A stretch of DNA of 64,000 nt from Streptosporangium violaceochromogenes (GCF_014654615.1 NZ_BNBB01000017.1:62001-126000); one strand, 5' to 3'. Counted from the first letter of the stretch, positions 40,279-49,432 are shown. Notes: generated by a model not told the origin, from the sequence alone. Numbers and translations: made by a program.

Positions 40279-40752
40279 ATGCCGACCACCATCACTCCCG
40301 CCACCCTCGCCCTGATCCTCACGCACATGGAAGCCGGGGAGGGCGAAGCCGTCGGCTGGGGACAGCCCGCCCGGCTCTACACCTTCACCGACAACCCCGC
40401 CACCGGCGGCATCACCATCACCGAGATGCTGCGGTGGGAATGGACCGTCGCCCTGCCCGGCCTCGCCCCCCAAGGCGCCACCGGCGACGTAGACCACGAC
40501 CTGGAGCTGTACGCCGACCGCGCCCAGCCGCTCCCCGGCTTCCTCGCCCTCGTCTTCATGTACGAAAGCGACGCCGACCCCGACCAGGACGCCCCCGCCC
40601 GCCGCTACCTGACCGCGATCGACAAGGACGGCACGGCCTACCAGGTCACCCGCGACCGGGGGCACAGCCCGGCCACCGAGATCCTTCCCTCCCCCGAGCG
40701 GAACGCCTTCGGGACCGTCCTGGCCCGCATCGCCGCCGCCCTGCGCGGCTAA
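40279..40752 (+). CDS. Hypothetical protein, 157 aa
   Basis: ATG after ACGAAAGGAA. Predicted alpha/beta with ALILTHMEAGEGEAVGWGQ, an acidic middle and a final FGTVLARIAAALRG. No family recognised. Confidence 0.6.
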   Translation: MPTTITPATLALILTHMEAGEGEAVGWGQPARLYTFTDNPATGGITITEMLRWEWTVALPGLAPQGATGDVDHDLELYADRAQPLPGFLALVFMYESDADPDQDAPARRYLTAIDKDGTAYQVTRDRGHSPATEILPSPERNAFGTVLARIAAALRG

Positions 40753-40767
40753 CCACCGCTTCACAAC

Positions 40768-40798
40768 GCCGGGCCGCGCACGCGGCGCGCGGCCCGGC
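40768..40798 (+). terminator. 12-bp hairpin
   Basis: GCCGGGCCGCGC (40768-40779) pairs with GCGCGGCCCGGC (40787-40798). Confidence 0.65.
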
Positions 40799-40833
40799 AC
40801 TCCCTCCACCGGAACAGGAACAGGAAACACCCG

Positions 40834-41871
40834 TTGATCACCGTGCACTGCTCACCCGCCCAGGGCATCACCGTCACCGGCACCAGCCGCGCCGACGGCT
40901 CCAACAAGACCCTGGGGAACCGATCCAAGGGCGGACTCGGCCTCAAATGGGGTAGCTACATCGGCGCCTGGTACGTGCCGCACTCGCGCGACCGCCACAA
41001 CAGCGTCAACCGCCCCCGCGCCGAGCACATCGCCGCGACCCTGCGCGACGCCGGATTCGCCGTCACCGTCGAATACAGCGACGAAACCCGCACCGCCGCG
41101 ACCCGCGAAGCCGAAATGTACGACCGCGCCGCCGCTCGCGCCGACGCCTACACCGCGTTTGCCCGCAACGCTGCCACCCGCGCCGACACCCACCGCGAAA
41201 CCGCCCGCGCCGCCACGGCGGGAATCCCCCTCGGCCAACCCATCCTGCTCGGCCACCACTCCCAGCGCCGCCACGAAAAGGCCCTGGAACGCAGCGACAG
41301 CCACACCCGCAAGGCGATCGCCGAAACCGGCCGCACGGCCCACTGGACGCACCGGGCGGACGCCGCCGCCCACCTGGAGCAGCACCGCACCAACCCGCGC
41401 GTCACGCTGCGCCGCCTCCAGCGGCTGGAAGCCGACCGCCGCCGCTTCCAGCGCGCCCTGGACGGCACCCCGCCGCCCAACCACCGTGGACTCTACGATG
41501 TAAAGCCCGCCGCCGGTGAGCACCGCAAGCGCCTCCTACACGACCTCACCCAACTAGACGACGAGATCGCCCACTGGCGGGGCGTCATCGCCCAGGCCGA
41601 GGCCGACGGCGTGAAGCTGTGGGGGCCCGCCGACTTCACCAAGGGCGACTTCGTCCTTTACTCGGGCACGTGGTGGGAGATCAAGCGGGTCAACCCCAAA
41701 ACGCTGACCGTGCCGTGGGGGATGTGCGGCGTCGGCCGCCGCGTCGTGCGGCTGAACGACGCCTACGCCCCCAACGGGGCGCTCACCACCTCCACCGACA
41801 ACCTCCCGTACGACAAGGTGCAGGGCCGCATGGGCGCGGCCGAGGCCGCCGACCAGTACCCGCCCGCCTAA
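40834..41871 (+). CDS. DUF3560-like protein, 345 aa
   Basis: TTG start after CAGGAAACA, with GTG at 40843 as alternative. The middle region (RADAYTAFARNAATRADTHR, GIPLGQPILLGHHSQRRHEK, KAIAETGRTAHW) matches the DUF3560 pattern common on actinomycete plasmids and phages. A helical region and a C-terminal beta domain (GDFVLYSGTWWEIKRVN, TLTVPWGMCGVG) follow. Function of the family is unknown; its spread suggests a role in DNA or mobile-element maintenance. Confidence 0.75.
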   Translation: MITVHCSPAQGITVTGTSRADGSNKTLGNRSKGGLGLKWGSYIGAWYVPHSRDRHNSVNRPRAEHIAATLRDAGFAVTVEYSDETRTAATREAEMYDRAAARADAYTAFARNAATRADTHRETARAATAGIPLGQPILLGHHSQRRHEKALERSDSHTRKAIAETGRTAHWTHRADAAAHLEQHRTNPRVTLRRLQRLEADRRRFQRALDGTPPPNHRGLYDVKPAAGEHRKRLLHDLTQLDDEIAHWRGVIAQAEADGVKLWGPADFTKGDFVLYSGTWWEIKRVNPKTLTVPWGMCGVGRRVVRLNDAYAPNGALTTSTDNLPYDKVQGRMGAAEAADQYPPA

Positions 41872-41876
41872 CCCCC

Positions 41877-41907
41877 GCCCCTGGCCCCGCCCGGCGGGGC
41901 CAGGGGC
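41877..41907 (+). terminator. 14-bp hairpin terminator
   Basis: Arms 41877-41890 and 41894-41907 pair perfectly around CCG. Confidence 0.75.
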
Positions 41908-41935
41908 CTCTCACCCCCCGGATCGGAGAACCCCT

Positions 41936-42055
41936 GTGAGCCTCGTCCGTCGCGCGATCAACACCGCGTGCGCCTTTTTCCGCCCCTGCCCCGACTGCCG
42001 CGCCCGCTTCCTCCAGCCGTGCGCCTACCCCTGCTCCTCCCACTGGAAGGACTGA
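41936..42055 (+). CDS. Cys-rich micro-protein, 39 aa
   Basis: GTG after GGAGAA. Five cysteines (ACAFFRPCPDCRARFLQPCA, then YPCSSHWKD) suggest a mini zinc ribbon. The gene lies between a terminator and the next gene, nine bases before its ATG. Small but with a good ribosome site. Confidence 0.5.
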   Translation: MSLVRRAINTACAFFRPCPDCRARFLQPCAYPCSSHWKD

Positions 42056-42063
42056 CACCGACC

Positions 42064-42816
42064 ATGGGTTCCACCCGCGCCCTGGACGGCGAGATCAGCA
42101 TCACCCCGCCCATCCCGCTGACCGAGATCCCCCCGGCCTGCCCGCACCTGCCCGCCAACAACGCCGCCGAGATGGCCCGCCACGACCTCCCCCAGGTCGG
42201 TCTCGTTTTCCGCGTCGAGACCGTCGGCGGCGCCGAGGTCGCCATAGGCCTGGTCCCGCCGGTCTTCTACGCCTACAAGCACGGCGCCCCGAAAGAGCTG
42301 GAAGAGATCGTCGCCGCGTACGGTCCCGGCCGCACCTTCAGCGGCGAGTTGACGGAGTACGGGGATACCTGGACGTCGACGATCTCGGTGGCAGACGGCA
42401 AGGTGATCATCACGCCAGACGAAGACGAAGACGAAGACGACGATGACGGCGGGTGGGACAACACCGTGCGCGCCGAGAAAGCCGAACCCGCGCTGCAACT
42501 GTTCGCCGACACCCACAGCTTTCACCCCGCAGACCGCGACCTCACCGACCCCGCCGCCGCCGAACAGACCGCCCAGGACCTCATCGGCGACCTGTGCCAC
42601 CTGCTGGACCGGCGCGGCGTCAACCCCGGCGCCGTCCTCCTGCGCGCATACAGCGCCTACCTGATGGAAGGCCGGGAGGACGGCGCGGGCGAACAGCCCC
42701 CCACCGCGCACACCGCCCCCTGCCCCGACGGCGCCGCCGGGCCCGGCGCCCCCTGCCCGTGGGCGTGCTCCTGCTGGGGACAGCCCGGCGCCGCTCACCA
42801 TCGCGCCACCATCTGA
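42064..42816 (+). CDS. Hypothetical protein with acidic linker, 250 aa
   Basis: The start (RALDGEISITPPIPLTEI) resembles actinomycete DUF6205-like proteins, by recall. A run of Asp/Glu (PDEDEDEDDDDGG) at about 118-130 joins it to a helical region (LQLFADTHSFHPADRDL, LIGDLCHLLDRRGVNPGAVL). The tail has several Cys (PCPDGAAG, PCPWACSCWG). Function unknown. Confidence 0.6.
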   Translation: MGSTRALDGEISITPPIPLTEIPPACPHLPANNAAEMARHDLPQVGLVFRVETVGGAEVAIGLVPPVFYAYKHGAPKELEEIVAAYGPGRTFSGELTEYGDTWTSTISVADGKVIITPDEDEDEDDDDGGWDNTVRAEKAEPALQLFADTHSFHPADRDLTDPAAAEQTAQDLIGDLCHLLDRRGVNPGAVLLRAYSAYLMEGREDGAGEQPPTAHTAPCPDGAAGPGAPCPWACSCWGQPGAAHHRATI

Positions 42817-42825
42817 CCCTCTTGT

Positions 42826-42857
42826 GAGCCGGGGCCGCCGTGCGGCGGCCCCGGCTC
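42826..42857 (+). terminator. 14-bp hairpin terminator
   Basis: GAGCCGGGGCCGCC pairs with GGCGGCCCCGGCTC. A class 1 promoter follows 17 bases later. Confidence 0.8.
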
Positions 42858-42873
42858 CCGCGCATCGAGGCGA

Positions 42874-42901
42874 GACACAAACCGCCCCCGTCCGGCACGG
42901 T
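42874..42901 (+). promoter_or_regulatory. Class 1 promoter motif, endolysin
   Basis: GACACAAACC with GGCACGGT at the conserved spacing, 62 nt before the endolysin ATG. Confidence 0.6.
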
Positions 42902-42935
42902 GCCCCCATGCCAGCCCTACGCGAAGGAGCACACC

Positions 42936-43742
42936 ATGGGCATCGACCTCATCACCCGCGAAGAATGGGGCGCCCGCGACCCCAAAGGCCCCTACAGCCG
43001 GCTGGCCTCCACCCGGGGCGTGAAAGTTCACTACACCGGCGGCAGCGTCGATCCGGGCATCGTCGGCGACCACGACCTGTGCGCCCAGCTCGTCCGCGCC
43101 TACCAGCGCCAGCACATGGACGGCAACGGCTGGATCGACCTCGGATACTCCATGGTCGCCTGCCCCCACCGGCGGGTGTTCCAGGGCCGGGGCCCCCGCC
43201 ACGTGCCGGCCGCGAACGGCGCCGGCCTCAACTCCGCCCATTACGCCGTGCTCGCCCTCGTCGGCAACAAGGGCTTCACCCGGCCGAACGACGACCTGCT
43301 GTGGGGGGTGCTGGACGCCGTGGCCTACCTCCGCTCCCGGGGCGGCGCCGGACTGGAGCTCAAGGGCCACCGCGACGGCTACTCCACCGACTGCCCCGGC
43401 GGACCCCTGTACGCCTGGGTGAAGCGGGGCTGCCCCGCCCCCGCCGGGCACGGCGAACCCGCCGCCCGCGACCGGCACCCCTCCGAAGACGGCCGGCTGC
43501 TGATGTACGTGCAAGGCCGCCCCCTGATGCGCGGCCCCGACGTCCAGGAGTGGCAGACCACGCTGCGCGCGCTGGGCTACCCCCTGGCCGCCGACGGCCT
43601 GTACGGCGAACACACCGCCGCCACGACCCGCCGTTTCCAGCGCGACGCCCACCTGCCGGTCGACGGGATCGCCGGACCGGCCACCCGCAAGCTGGGCGCG
43701 GCCAAGGCGGGCCTTCACGCCGCGCTCAGACGGCGCCACTGA
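42936..43742 (+). CDS. Endolysin: N-acetylmuramoyl-L-alanine amidase plus peptidoglycan-binding domain, 268 aa
   Basis: ATG after GAAGGAG. Residues 5-170 are an Amidase_2/PGRP domain: ITREEWGARDP, a zinc His in VKVHYTGG, WIDLGYSMVACP, and the other ligands in KGHRDGYSTDCPG. Residues 195-260 are a PG_binding_1 domain (MRGPDVQEWQTTLRALGYPL, ADGLYGEHTAATTRRFQRDA, GIAGPATRKL). It cleaves the amide bond between muramic acid and the peptide. No signal peptide, so it depends on a holin. It stands alone behind a class 1 promoter, 26 kb from the holin. Confidence 0.92.
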   Translation: MGIDLITREEWGARDPKGPYSRLASTRGVKVHYTGGSVDPGIVGDHDLCAQLVRAYQRQHMDGNGWIDLGYSMVACPHRRVFQGRGPRHVPAANGAGLNSAHYAVLALVGNKGFTRPNDDLLWGVLDAVAYLRSRGGAGLELKGHRDGYSTDCPGGPLYAWVKRGCPAPAGHGEPAARDRHPSEDGRLLMYVQGRPLMRGPDVQEWQTTLRALGYPLAADGLYGEHTAATTRRFQRDAHLPVDGIAGPATRKLGAAKAGLHAALRRRH

Positions 43743-43868
43743 CCGGCTGTCAACCAGATCCGGCACGTGACCGCCGCCATGCGCGTGTGATCAAATGCAC
43801 CCATCCGGGCGGCTCGTCCCGCCGCCCGGACCTGATCCTTCAACCCCCACACAAAACAGCAGGTGAGC

Positions 43869-44696
43869 ATGACGACACAGCGCCCCGCACCACCGGGAGT
43901 CGACCCGCACACCCCCAGCCCAGCACGCATATACGACTACGTGCTGGGAGGCACGGACAACTACGCCTCCGACCACGCCATCGCCGACCCCATCCTGGCC
44001 CAGGCGCCGGCCCTGCGCGATCTGGCGCGCGACAACCGGACCTTCCTCAAGCGCGTCGTGACCCACCTCGTCAGGGATCTCGGGCTGCAACAGATCCTCG
44101 ACATCGGGTCCGGCCTGCCGACCCAGGACAACGTCCACCAGGTCGCCCAGGCCATCGCCCCCGCGACCCGGGTCGTCTACGTCGACAACGACGCCACCGT
44201 GCACGCCCAGGCCGCCGCGCTGATCACCGGCAACCAGTACGTCGGCTACGCCGACGCCGACCTGCGGAACCCGGCGCGGATCCTGGACGCCCCCGCGACC
44301 CAGGCCCTCATCGACTTCACCCGCCCCATCGGATTGTTGTTCGTCAGCATGCTGCAATTCGTGCCCGACGACGAGGACCCGCTGGGCGTGGTCCGCTACA
44401 TCCTGGACGAGATGCCCTCCGGCAGTTACCTCGCCATCGCGCACGTCACCGACCACGGCATCGACCCCGCCGTGCACGCGAAAATCGAACAAATGTACGC
44501 CGGGGTTCCGGACCGGTTCCTGTTCCGCAGCAAAGCGCAGATCACGAAATTTTTCGACGGGTGGGACATCGTCGACCCGCCCGGCGTCACCCTGGTCGGG
44601 GACTGGACGGTCCACGGCGACCCCCCCGGGCCGCCGCGCCCGATGAACGCCTGGTGCGCCCTGGCCCGCAAACCCTTCACACCGGGCCACCTGTAG
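43869..44696 (+). CDS. SAM-dependent methyltransferase, PF04672 (DUF574) type, 275 aa
   Basis: ATG at 43869 is chosen for the AGGTGA before it; an in-frame GTG lies at 43863. The opening (HTPSPARIYDYVLGGTDNYA), ILDIGSGLPT for the SAM-binding loop, VVYVDNDATVHAQA and YLAIAHVTDHG are standard for this large actinomycete family. The substrate is unknown. These genes are typical of host chromosomes, often near regulators. Its end overlaps the SARP gene's end by 20 bp, tail to tail. Confidence 0.85.
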   Translation: MTTQRPAPPGVDPHTPSPARIYDYVLGGTDNYASDHAIADPILAQAPALRDLARDNRTFLKRVVTHLVRDLGLQQILDIGSGLPTQDNVHQVAQAIAPATRVVYVDNDATVHAQAAALITGNQYVGYADADLRNPARILDAPATQALIDFTRPIGLLFVSMLQFVPDDEDPLGVVRYILDEMPSGSYLAIAHVTDHGIDPAVHAKIEQMYAGVPDRFLFRSKAQITKFFDGWDIVDPPGVTLVGDWTVHGDPPGPPRPMNAWCALARKPFTPGHL

Positions 44697-47430
44697 CGGT
44701 GCGGAGCTTGGCCGCGTACCGGGCGGCCCGGTGCGGGACGGCGCCGTCCGTCCCGCACAACGCGACCGCCTCCCCAAACCAGGCGGCGGCCTCCTGCTCG
44801 CGGCCCAGCAGCATCAGCGCGTCCCCGGCCCGCTCCGCCAGGCTCGCCTGCGTCACCGGGTGCCCCACCCGCCGCGCCAGCGGCAAAGCGGCCTCACACA
44901 CCGCCAGCGCCCGCCCCGCCTGCCCGGCCGCGACCAGCACCCCCGCCAGACCGGCCGCCGCGAACGCCTCATACGCCGCATCACCACGGCCGGTGATGGT
45001 GCGGCCGATCTCCACCGCCGCCCCGGCCGCGGCCACCGCCTCGGCGTGACGGCCCCGCGCGGAGGCGACCACCCCCAGGGTGCGCAGGCACACCAGCTCC
45101 ACATGCCGGTCCCCGGCCAGCCCCGCCAGCTCCACCGCCCGCCGGGCGTCCTCCTCCGCCCGCCCGGCCTCCCCCGACTCGGCCAGGCACCACGCCCGCA
45201 ACGCCAGCGACCGCGCCCACGGCTGCCGGTCAACCAGCTCGGCGAACACCTCCACGCACGTGTCCAGCATCGGCAGCGCCCGCGCCGGACCGTCCGGTCC
45301 CCGGGCGGTCAGCGCCGCGACCCGGTGCCGGGCCTCGGCCGCCAGCCGCACGTCCGCAGCCGCCGCCGCCCGCATGACGGTGCGCCACATGTCGTGGGCG
45401 TCGCGCACCCGGCCCGCCCGGTACAGGTGCGGAGACAGCCGCATCGCGATGCCGTACCCCTGCCGGAACCGGCGGTCCGCGCACGCCAGCCGCACCACCT
45501 CCAGCAGCTGCGTGCACTCCCGCGCCAGCCACCCGCCCGGATCGGCGTCGATCAGCTCCAGCGCCCGGGGCGGCGCGTGCAGCGTCGAGGGCAGCCGGGC
45601 CGGCGGCGGAAACGCCGGCTCGCCCGGGATCTGGGCGCATGCCCGGTCGGCCAGGACCAGCCACCCCAGCAGCAGCCGGGCCACGCCCTGGTCCCGCTCC
45701 CCGCGCCGCTCGGCCAGCCGCGCCGCGGCGTAGTCGCGCACCAGGTCGTGCTGCCGGTAGCGGGGGTGGCCCAGCCGGTCGGCGCCGGCCGGGCTCAGCA
45801 GGCTGTGCGTGGTCAGCGTCTCCAAGGCCGCGTCCCCCTGGCCGGCGCCCAGCAGCATCTCCGCCAGCCACATCGGCCAGTCCCCGGGCCCGGCCAGCGC
45901 CAGCACCCGGAACGCGCGGCGCGCGCCGTCGTCGAGGGCGTCGTAGCTTTCGCCGATCGACGCGGCGACCGCCAGGCCGCCGCCCTCCAGTTCGGTGAGC
46001 CGGTCGGCCAGCAGCCGCAACGGCCAGTGCGGCTGAGCCAGCAGCCGGGCACCGGCGACCCGCACCGCCAGGGGGAGCCCGCCGCACGCCTCCAGCACCT
46101 CCCCGGCCGCGCCGGACTCCCGGCTGACCCGGTCGGCCCCGACGATCTCTTCGAGCAGGGTGAGGGCCTCGCCGCCGTCGAGGTGGGTGAGCTGCACGTG
46201 GCGTACCCCCGGGCCGTGCAGCATCACGCGGCTGGTGATGATCACCCCGCACCCCGCCGCGCCCGGCAGGAACGGCTGCGCCTGGTGCAAAGTTTCGGCG
46301 TTGTCGATCACGATGAGCATCCGGCGGCCGGCCAGTATCGTCCGCAGCACCGCGGACCTGGCCGAGGCCGTGGGCGGCAGCTCGGCGGCGGGCACCCCCA
46401 GGGAGGTGAGCAGCTCGGCCAGCACCTCGCCGACGGTCGCCGTCCGTGACAGGGACACGAAAAGCTGCCCGCCGGGGTACAGCGGCCTCAGCAGGTGCGC
46501 GGCGTGGACGGCCAGCGCGGTCTTGCCGAGCCCGCCCATCCCGCTGACCAGCACGACAGGTGTGGCCGTGGTGTCCGGCCGGGGGGTCAGCAGCCGCGTC
46601 AGGTGCTGGGTCTCCTGCCGGCGGCCGACGAAGTCGGTGATGTCCGGCGGAAGCTGCGCCGGCCGGGGCAGCACGACCCGCCCCGGCCGGGGGGGTGCGG
46701 CCCCCTGGGTGTCTGCGGAGATCTCCGCGTACGCCTGCCGCAACGCCTTCCCCGGAGGGTGGCCGGTCTCGCGCCGCAGCGTGTCGGCCACGTCCGTGTA
46801 ATGCCGCAATGCCTCCCCCCGGCGGCCCCCCAGATACAGGGACCGCATCAGCAATTCGTGCCATTCTTCGGCCAGAGGCTCCCGCTCGGCCTCTTTTCGT
46901 AGGCCCGAAAGAATCGCGTGATGGCGGCCGAATTCCATTTCCAGACGAAAAAACATGGCGAGTGCCGTGGCGCGCTCGGACAACAGCGACGCCCGGATGT
47001 TATGCAACGGCGGGACCCCGCCGGGCAGATCCTCCAGAGGCGGATCCCCCCACAACTCCAGCGCCTGCCGCAGCAGCAGCGCCGCGGCCTCCCGGTCCCC
47101 GGACCGCGCCAGCACCATGCCGTCGGCCGCGAGCTTCCGGAACTCCTCCAGGTCCAGAACGTCGCCCCCGGCGAGCCGCACACGGTACCCGCCCGAAGTG
47201 CCCAGCGGAACCCGGCCCGGCAGGAGCCTGCGCATCTCCGCCAAGCACGACTTCACCGACCCGGCACGGTCGTGAAGATCCCCCCACACGGCCACGGCCA
47301 ACGCCTCCGCCGTGAGGCCCGTCTCGCCCGCCGCGAGCAACGCCGCAAGCACCTTCCGTTTTGTCCGGGAAATGTGAATTTCGCCATCAGTGGCAAAAAC
47401 CCGGACCGGTCCCAGGACAGCGAAACGCAC
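44677..47430 (-). CDS. SARP-family regulator with BTAD, NB-ARC and TPR regions, 917 aa
   Basis: Residues 1-95 are an OmpR-type winged helix (RTKRKVLAALLAAGETGLTA, SVKSCLAEMRRLL). Residues 100-245 are a bacterial transcriptional activator domain. From 270 there is an NB-ARC ATPase (FVGRRQ, Walker A GMGGLGKT with K303, and RMLIVIDNAE). The C-terminal 300 residues are helical TPR-like repeats. This is the AfsR-like layout. Such proteins activate secondary-metabolite or local genes. GTG start close to a G-rich site. No biosynthetic cluster is in the window. Confidence 0.88.
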   Translation of the reverse strand: MRFAVLGPVRVFATDGEIHISRTKRKVLAALLAAGETGLTAEALAVAVWGDLHDRAGSVKSCLAEMRRLLPGRVPLGTSGGYRVRLAGGDVLDLEEFRKLAADGMVLARSGDREAAALLLRQALELWGDPPLEDLPGGVPPLHNIRASLLSERATALAMFFRLEMEFGRHHAILSGLRKEAEREPLAEEWHELLMRSLYLGGRRGEALRHYTDVADTLRRETGHPPGKALRQAYAEISADTQGAAPPRPGRVVLPRPAQLPPDITDFVGRRQETQHLTRLLTPRPDTTATPVVLVSGMGGLGKTALAVHAAHLLRPLYPGGQLFVSLSRTATVGEVLAELLTSLGVPAAELPPTASARSAVLRTILAGRRMLIVIDNAETLHQAQPFLPGAAGCGVIITSRVMLHGPGVRHVQLTHLDGGEALTLLEEIVGADRVSRESGAAGEVLEACGGLPLAVRVAGARLLAQPHWPLRLLADRLTELEGGGLAVAASIGESYDALDDGARRAFRVLALAGPGDWPMWLAEMLLGAGQGDAALETLTTHSLLSPAGADRLGHPRYRQHDLVRDYAAARLAERRGERDQGVARLLLGWLVLADRACAQIPGEPAFPPPARLPSTLHAPPRALELIDADPGGWLARECTQLLEVVRLACADRRFRQGYGIAMRLSPHLYRAGRVRDAHDMWRTVMRAAAAADVRLAAEARHRVAALTARGPDGPARALPMLDTCVEVFAELVDRQPWARSLALRAWCLAESGEAGRAEEDARRAVELAGLAGDRHVELVCLRTLGVVASARGRHAEAVAAAGAAVEIGRTITGRGDAAYEAFAAAGLAGVLVAAGQAGRALAVCEAALPLARRVGHPVTQASLAERAGDALMLLGREQEAAAWFGEAVALCGTDGAVPHRAARYAAKLRTATGGPV

Positions 47431-47446
47431 TCCACCCCCCGCATCA

Positions 47447-47504
47447 TCACGAATTGTGACCGTCTCAACGTATTCGGGATACTAACCGGATTCACACCGG
47501 TTTC
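47447..47504. promoter_or_regulatory. Divergent promoter/operator region
   Basis: TTGTGA (47454-47459), 18-19 nt, GATACT is a plausible promoter for the plus-strand gene at 47633. AACCGG and CCGGTT form an inverted pair separated by 7 nt at about 47486-47504, and TCAC..GTGA lies at 47447-47459. Either may be a SARP or local-regulator site. Confidence 0.45.
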
Positions 47505-47632
47505 CGACCATCCCCCCGCCGCGACACCGGCCACTACGCCACTACAGTCACAACTGCTCCACCCCACACACATCCGGCCTCACCCCGCACTCCCTCCCGG
47601 CTGCGACCAGGCCCCGGCACGGAGGGAAAAAC

Positions 47633-49024
47633 GTGGACCAGAACTCCACCCCGCCGCCGGGCGGCTCCCGGCCCGTCCACCTGGTCGAGGCATTCCTCAA
47701 GGGGCCCGACGGCGCCGACCCCATGGCGCTCCTCACCCACATCACCACCGCACTCGACCACGCCGAAGAGGACGTCAAGCTCCTCAACGCCCTGCGCGCC
47801 CTGGAAATGGCCCGCCTCGCCGACAAAAAGGTCGGCTTCATCGGCATCGCCTACCGGTGCCGCCGCACCAAAGGGTGGGTGTCCCAGCAGATCGCCCGCG
47901 CCCGCACCGGGGAAGCCCTCGCCATCATCGAGACGATCCTCACCCAGCAGGCCGACCGCGCCCGGCGCGCCGCCGACGACGACCGCCTCCCCGACACCGG
48001 CCGCGCCACCGCCCGCCGCCGCGCGGCGCACCTCGGCGACATCATCACCCGCTGCGTGGAACGCGCCACCCGGACCAGCGCCGCCAAAACCGGCGCCGCC
48101 GCCCTCACCGTGCCCGGCTGGCGCGAGTGGCTCGCCGCGAAAACCGCCGCCCTCACCGCCTCCACCGCCGCGGCGGGAACCACCGCCGCCGCCGTGGTTC
48201 CCGCCGCCGCCACCGAGGGCGGCCTCTTCGCCGCCGCCATCGCGAAATTCGCCGCCGCCACCGGCACCACCGCCACCGTGGCCGCCACCGCGACCACCGT
48301 CGCCCTGGCCGCCGCACCCGCCGCCCCCCTGGTCACCGACGTCGTCTTCCCCGACCCGCCGGCCGTCACCACCCCCAAACCTCCCACCCCGGCCACGACC
48401 CCGTCGACGGCGCCTTCGTTCTCGCCGACCAGCGACAGCGCACCGACGACGGCCGGGGTGGGAAAAACCGACTCCCCACCGGCCGCTCCCCGCGGCCCGG
48501 CACAGATCACCGAACCGCCGGCCATCGCCGCCTGGCCCCAGGCCACCGCCACCGGCGTCGTGGCCACGGCGGCGGCCTCTCCAACCCCGGCGATCCGCAC
48601 CCCCCGGCCGCTCTCCTCCGCGTCCCCGCTCACGCAGCCGCCCCCCACCCCGAGCCCCGCCCCCTCCCCACCCTCGGCCACGCAAGCCGCCCCCACCGCG
48701 CAGCCGTCCCCGACCCCCACCGCCCCCCAGGCATGCGCCGGCGCACCCACCCCCGGCACCCCTGCCCCCTCCGCCCCGGCCTGCCTCACCTCACCCGCCC
48801 CGCCTTCCGCCGAGACGGCCACCACCCCCACGGCCGTCCCCGCCCCGGCCGACACCCTGCAAGGCGCCCTCTCCGTCCACCACCTGCGGCCCACCTGGAG
48901 AGCACCCCGCCAGGCCAGGAAACGCGCCGCCCACCCCCGGGTGGCCTCCTCCCGCCAGGAAACGATCGTTCCTTCCACGGCGTGGGGGAACGGCGCCGCC
49001 CGCGGACGCCAAGCCGGGCACTGA
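47633..49024 (+). CDS. HTH-like protein with hydrophobic segment and Pro/Ala/Thr tail, 463 aa
   Basis: GTG after GGAGGG. Residues 60-95 (DKKVGFIGIAYRCRRTKGWV, then SQQIARARTGEALAI) may form an HTH. Residues 185-245 are Ala/Thr/Val-rich with a possible membrane segment (VAATATTVALAAAPAAPLV), and the remaining 200 residues are Pro/Ala/Thr-rich, with several Cys near 375-395. Such a cytosolic-HTH, membrane, extracytoplasmic-stalk order recalls one-component sensors, but composition bias makes this uncertain. Divergent from the SARP gene. Confidence 0.55.
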   Translation: MDQNSTPPPGGSRPVHLVEAFLKGPDGADPMALLTHITTALDHAEEDVKLLNALRALEMARLADKKVGFIGIAYRCRRTKGWVSQQIARARTGEALAIIETILTQQADRARRAADDDRLPDTGRATARRRAAHLGDIITRCVERATRTSAAKTGAAALTVPGWREWLAAKTAALTASTAAAGTTAAAVVPAAATEGGLFAAAIAKFAAATGTTATVAATATTVALAAAPAAPLVTDVVFPDPPAVTTPKPPTPATTPSTAPSFSPTSDSAPTTAGVGKTDSPPAAPRGPAQITEPPAIAAWPQATATGVVATAAASPTPAIRTPRPLSSASPLTQPPPTPSPAPSPPSATQAAPTAQPSPTPTAPQACAGAPTPGTPAPSAPACLTSPAPPSAETATTPTAVPAPADTLQGALSVHHLRPTWRAPRQARKRAAHPRVASSRQETIVPSTAWGNGAARGRQAGH

Positions 49025-49046
49025 CCCCTTACGCCACGGCCAGGAC

Positions 49047-49080
49047 GTCGGGACAGGGCTTTTCGAACACCTGTCCCGAC
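49047..49080. terminator. 11-bp hairpin
   Basis: GTCGGGACAGG pairs with CCTGTCCCGAC around a 12-nt loop, between convergent genes, followed by TATATATAGGGGC. Confidence 0.6.
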
Positions 49081-49097
49081 GTATATATAGGGGCCCG

Positions 49098-49337
49098 CTA
49101 CAGGCCCTCCCCGGAAGATCCGCCGGAAGCGGGGGACAGGGGCACACCCGTCCGGGCAAGGTCGGCGAGGGCGAGAAGCAACAGCTCGCCCCTCGCCCAT
49201 CCATGACCCGACCCGTCGTGCGCGGCGAAGGCGTCCTCAAGCTCGCGGCCCCGGGCGAAGACGGCGCCGGGGTCGACGCCGAGCGCGGCCGCGACGTCCC
49301 TGACCGCGCGATCGAGGTACGGGTCCTTGTGACTCAT
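49098..49337 (-). CDS. Small helical protein, 79 aa
   Basis: MSHKDPYLDRAVRDVAAALG then ELLLLALADLARTGVPL. TATATA lies about nine bases before the ATG on the coding strand, with no ribosome site, so the message may be leaderless. Exact 11-bp inverted repeats TATATAGGGGC (49084-49094) and GCCCCTATATA (49342-49352) flank the gene. Unknown function. Confidence 0.55.
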   Translation of the reverse strand: MSHKDPYLDRAVRDVAAALGVDPGAVFARGRELEDAFAAHDGSGHGWARGELLLLALADLARTGVPLSPASGGSSGEGL

Positions 49338-49385
49338 GAGCGCCCCTATATACAGGTGTGATTTCGCGCCACCAACCTACCCCCG

Positions 49386-49432
49386 GATTACTTACGAGAA
49401 TGCCGGTTCTCACAAGTAATCCCCGATAGGAT
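49386..49432 (+). promoter_or_regulatory. 15-bp inverted-repeat operator overlapping a promoter
   Basis: GATTACTTACGAGAA (49386-49400) and TTCTCACAAGTAATC (49407-49421) pair at 13 of 15 positions around TGCCGG. A -10 TAGGAT follows at 49427-49432, so a bound repressor would cover the -35 region of the small-gene operon that starts at 49465. Confidence 0.6.
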
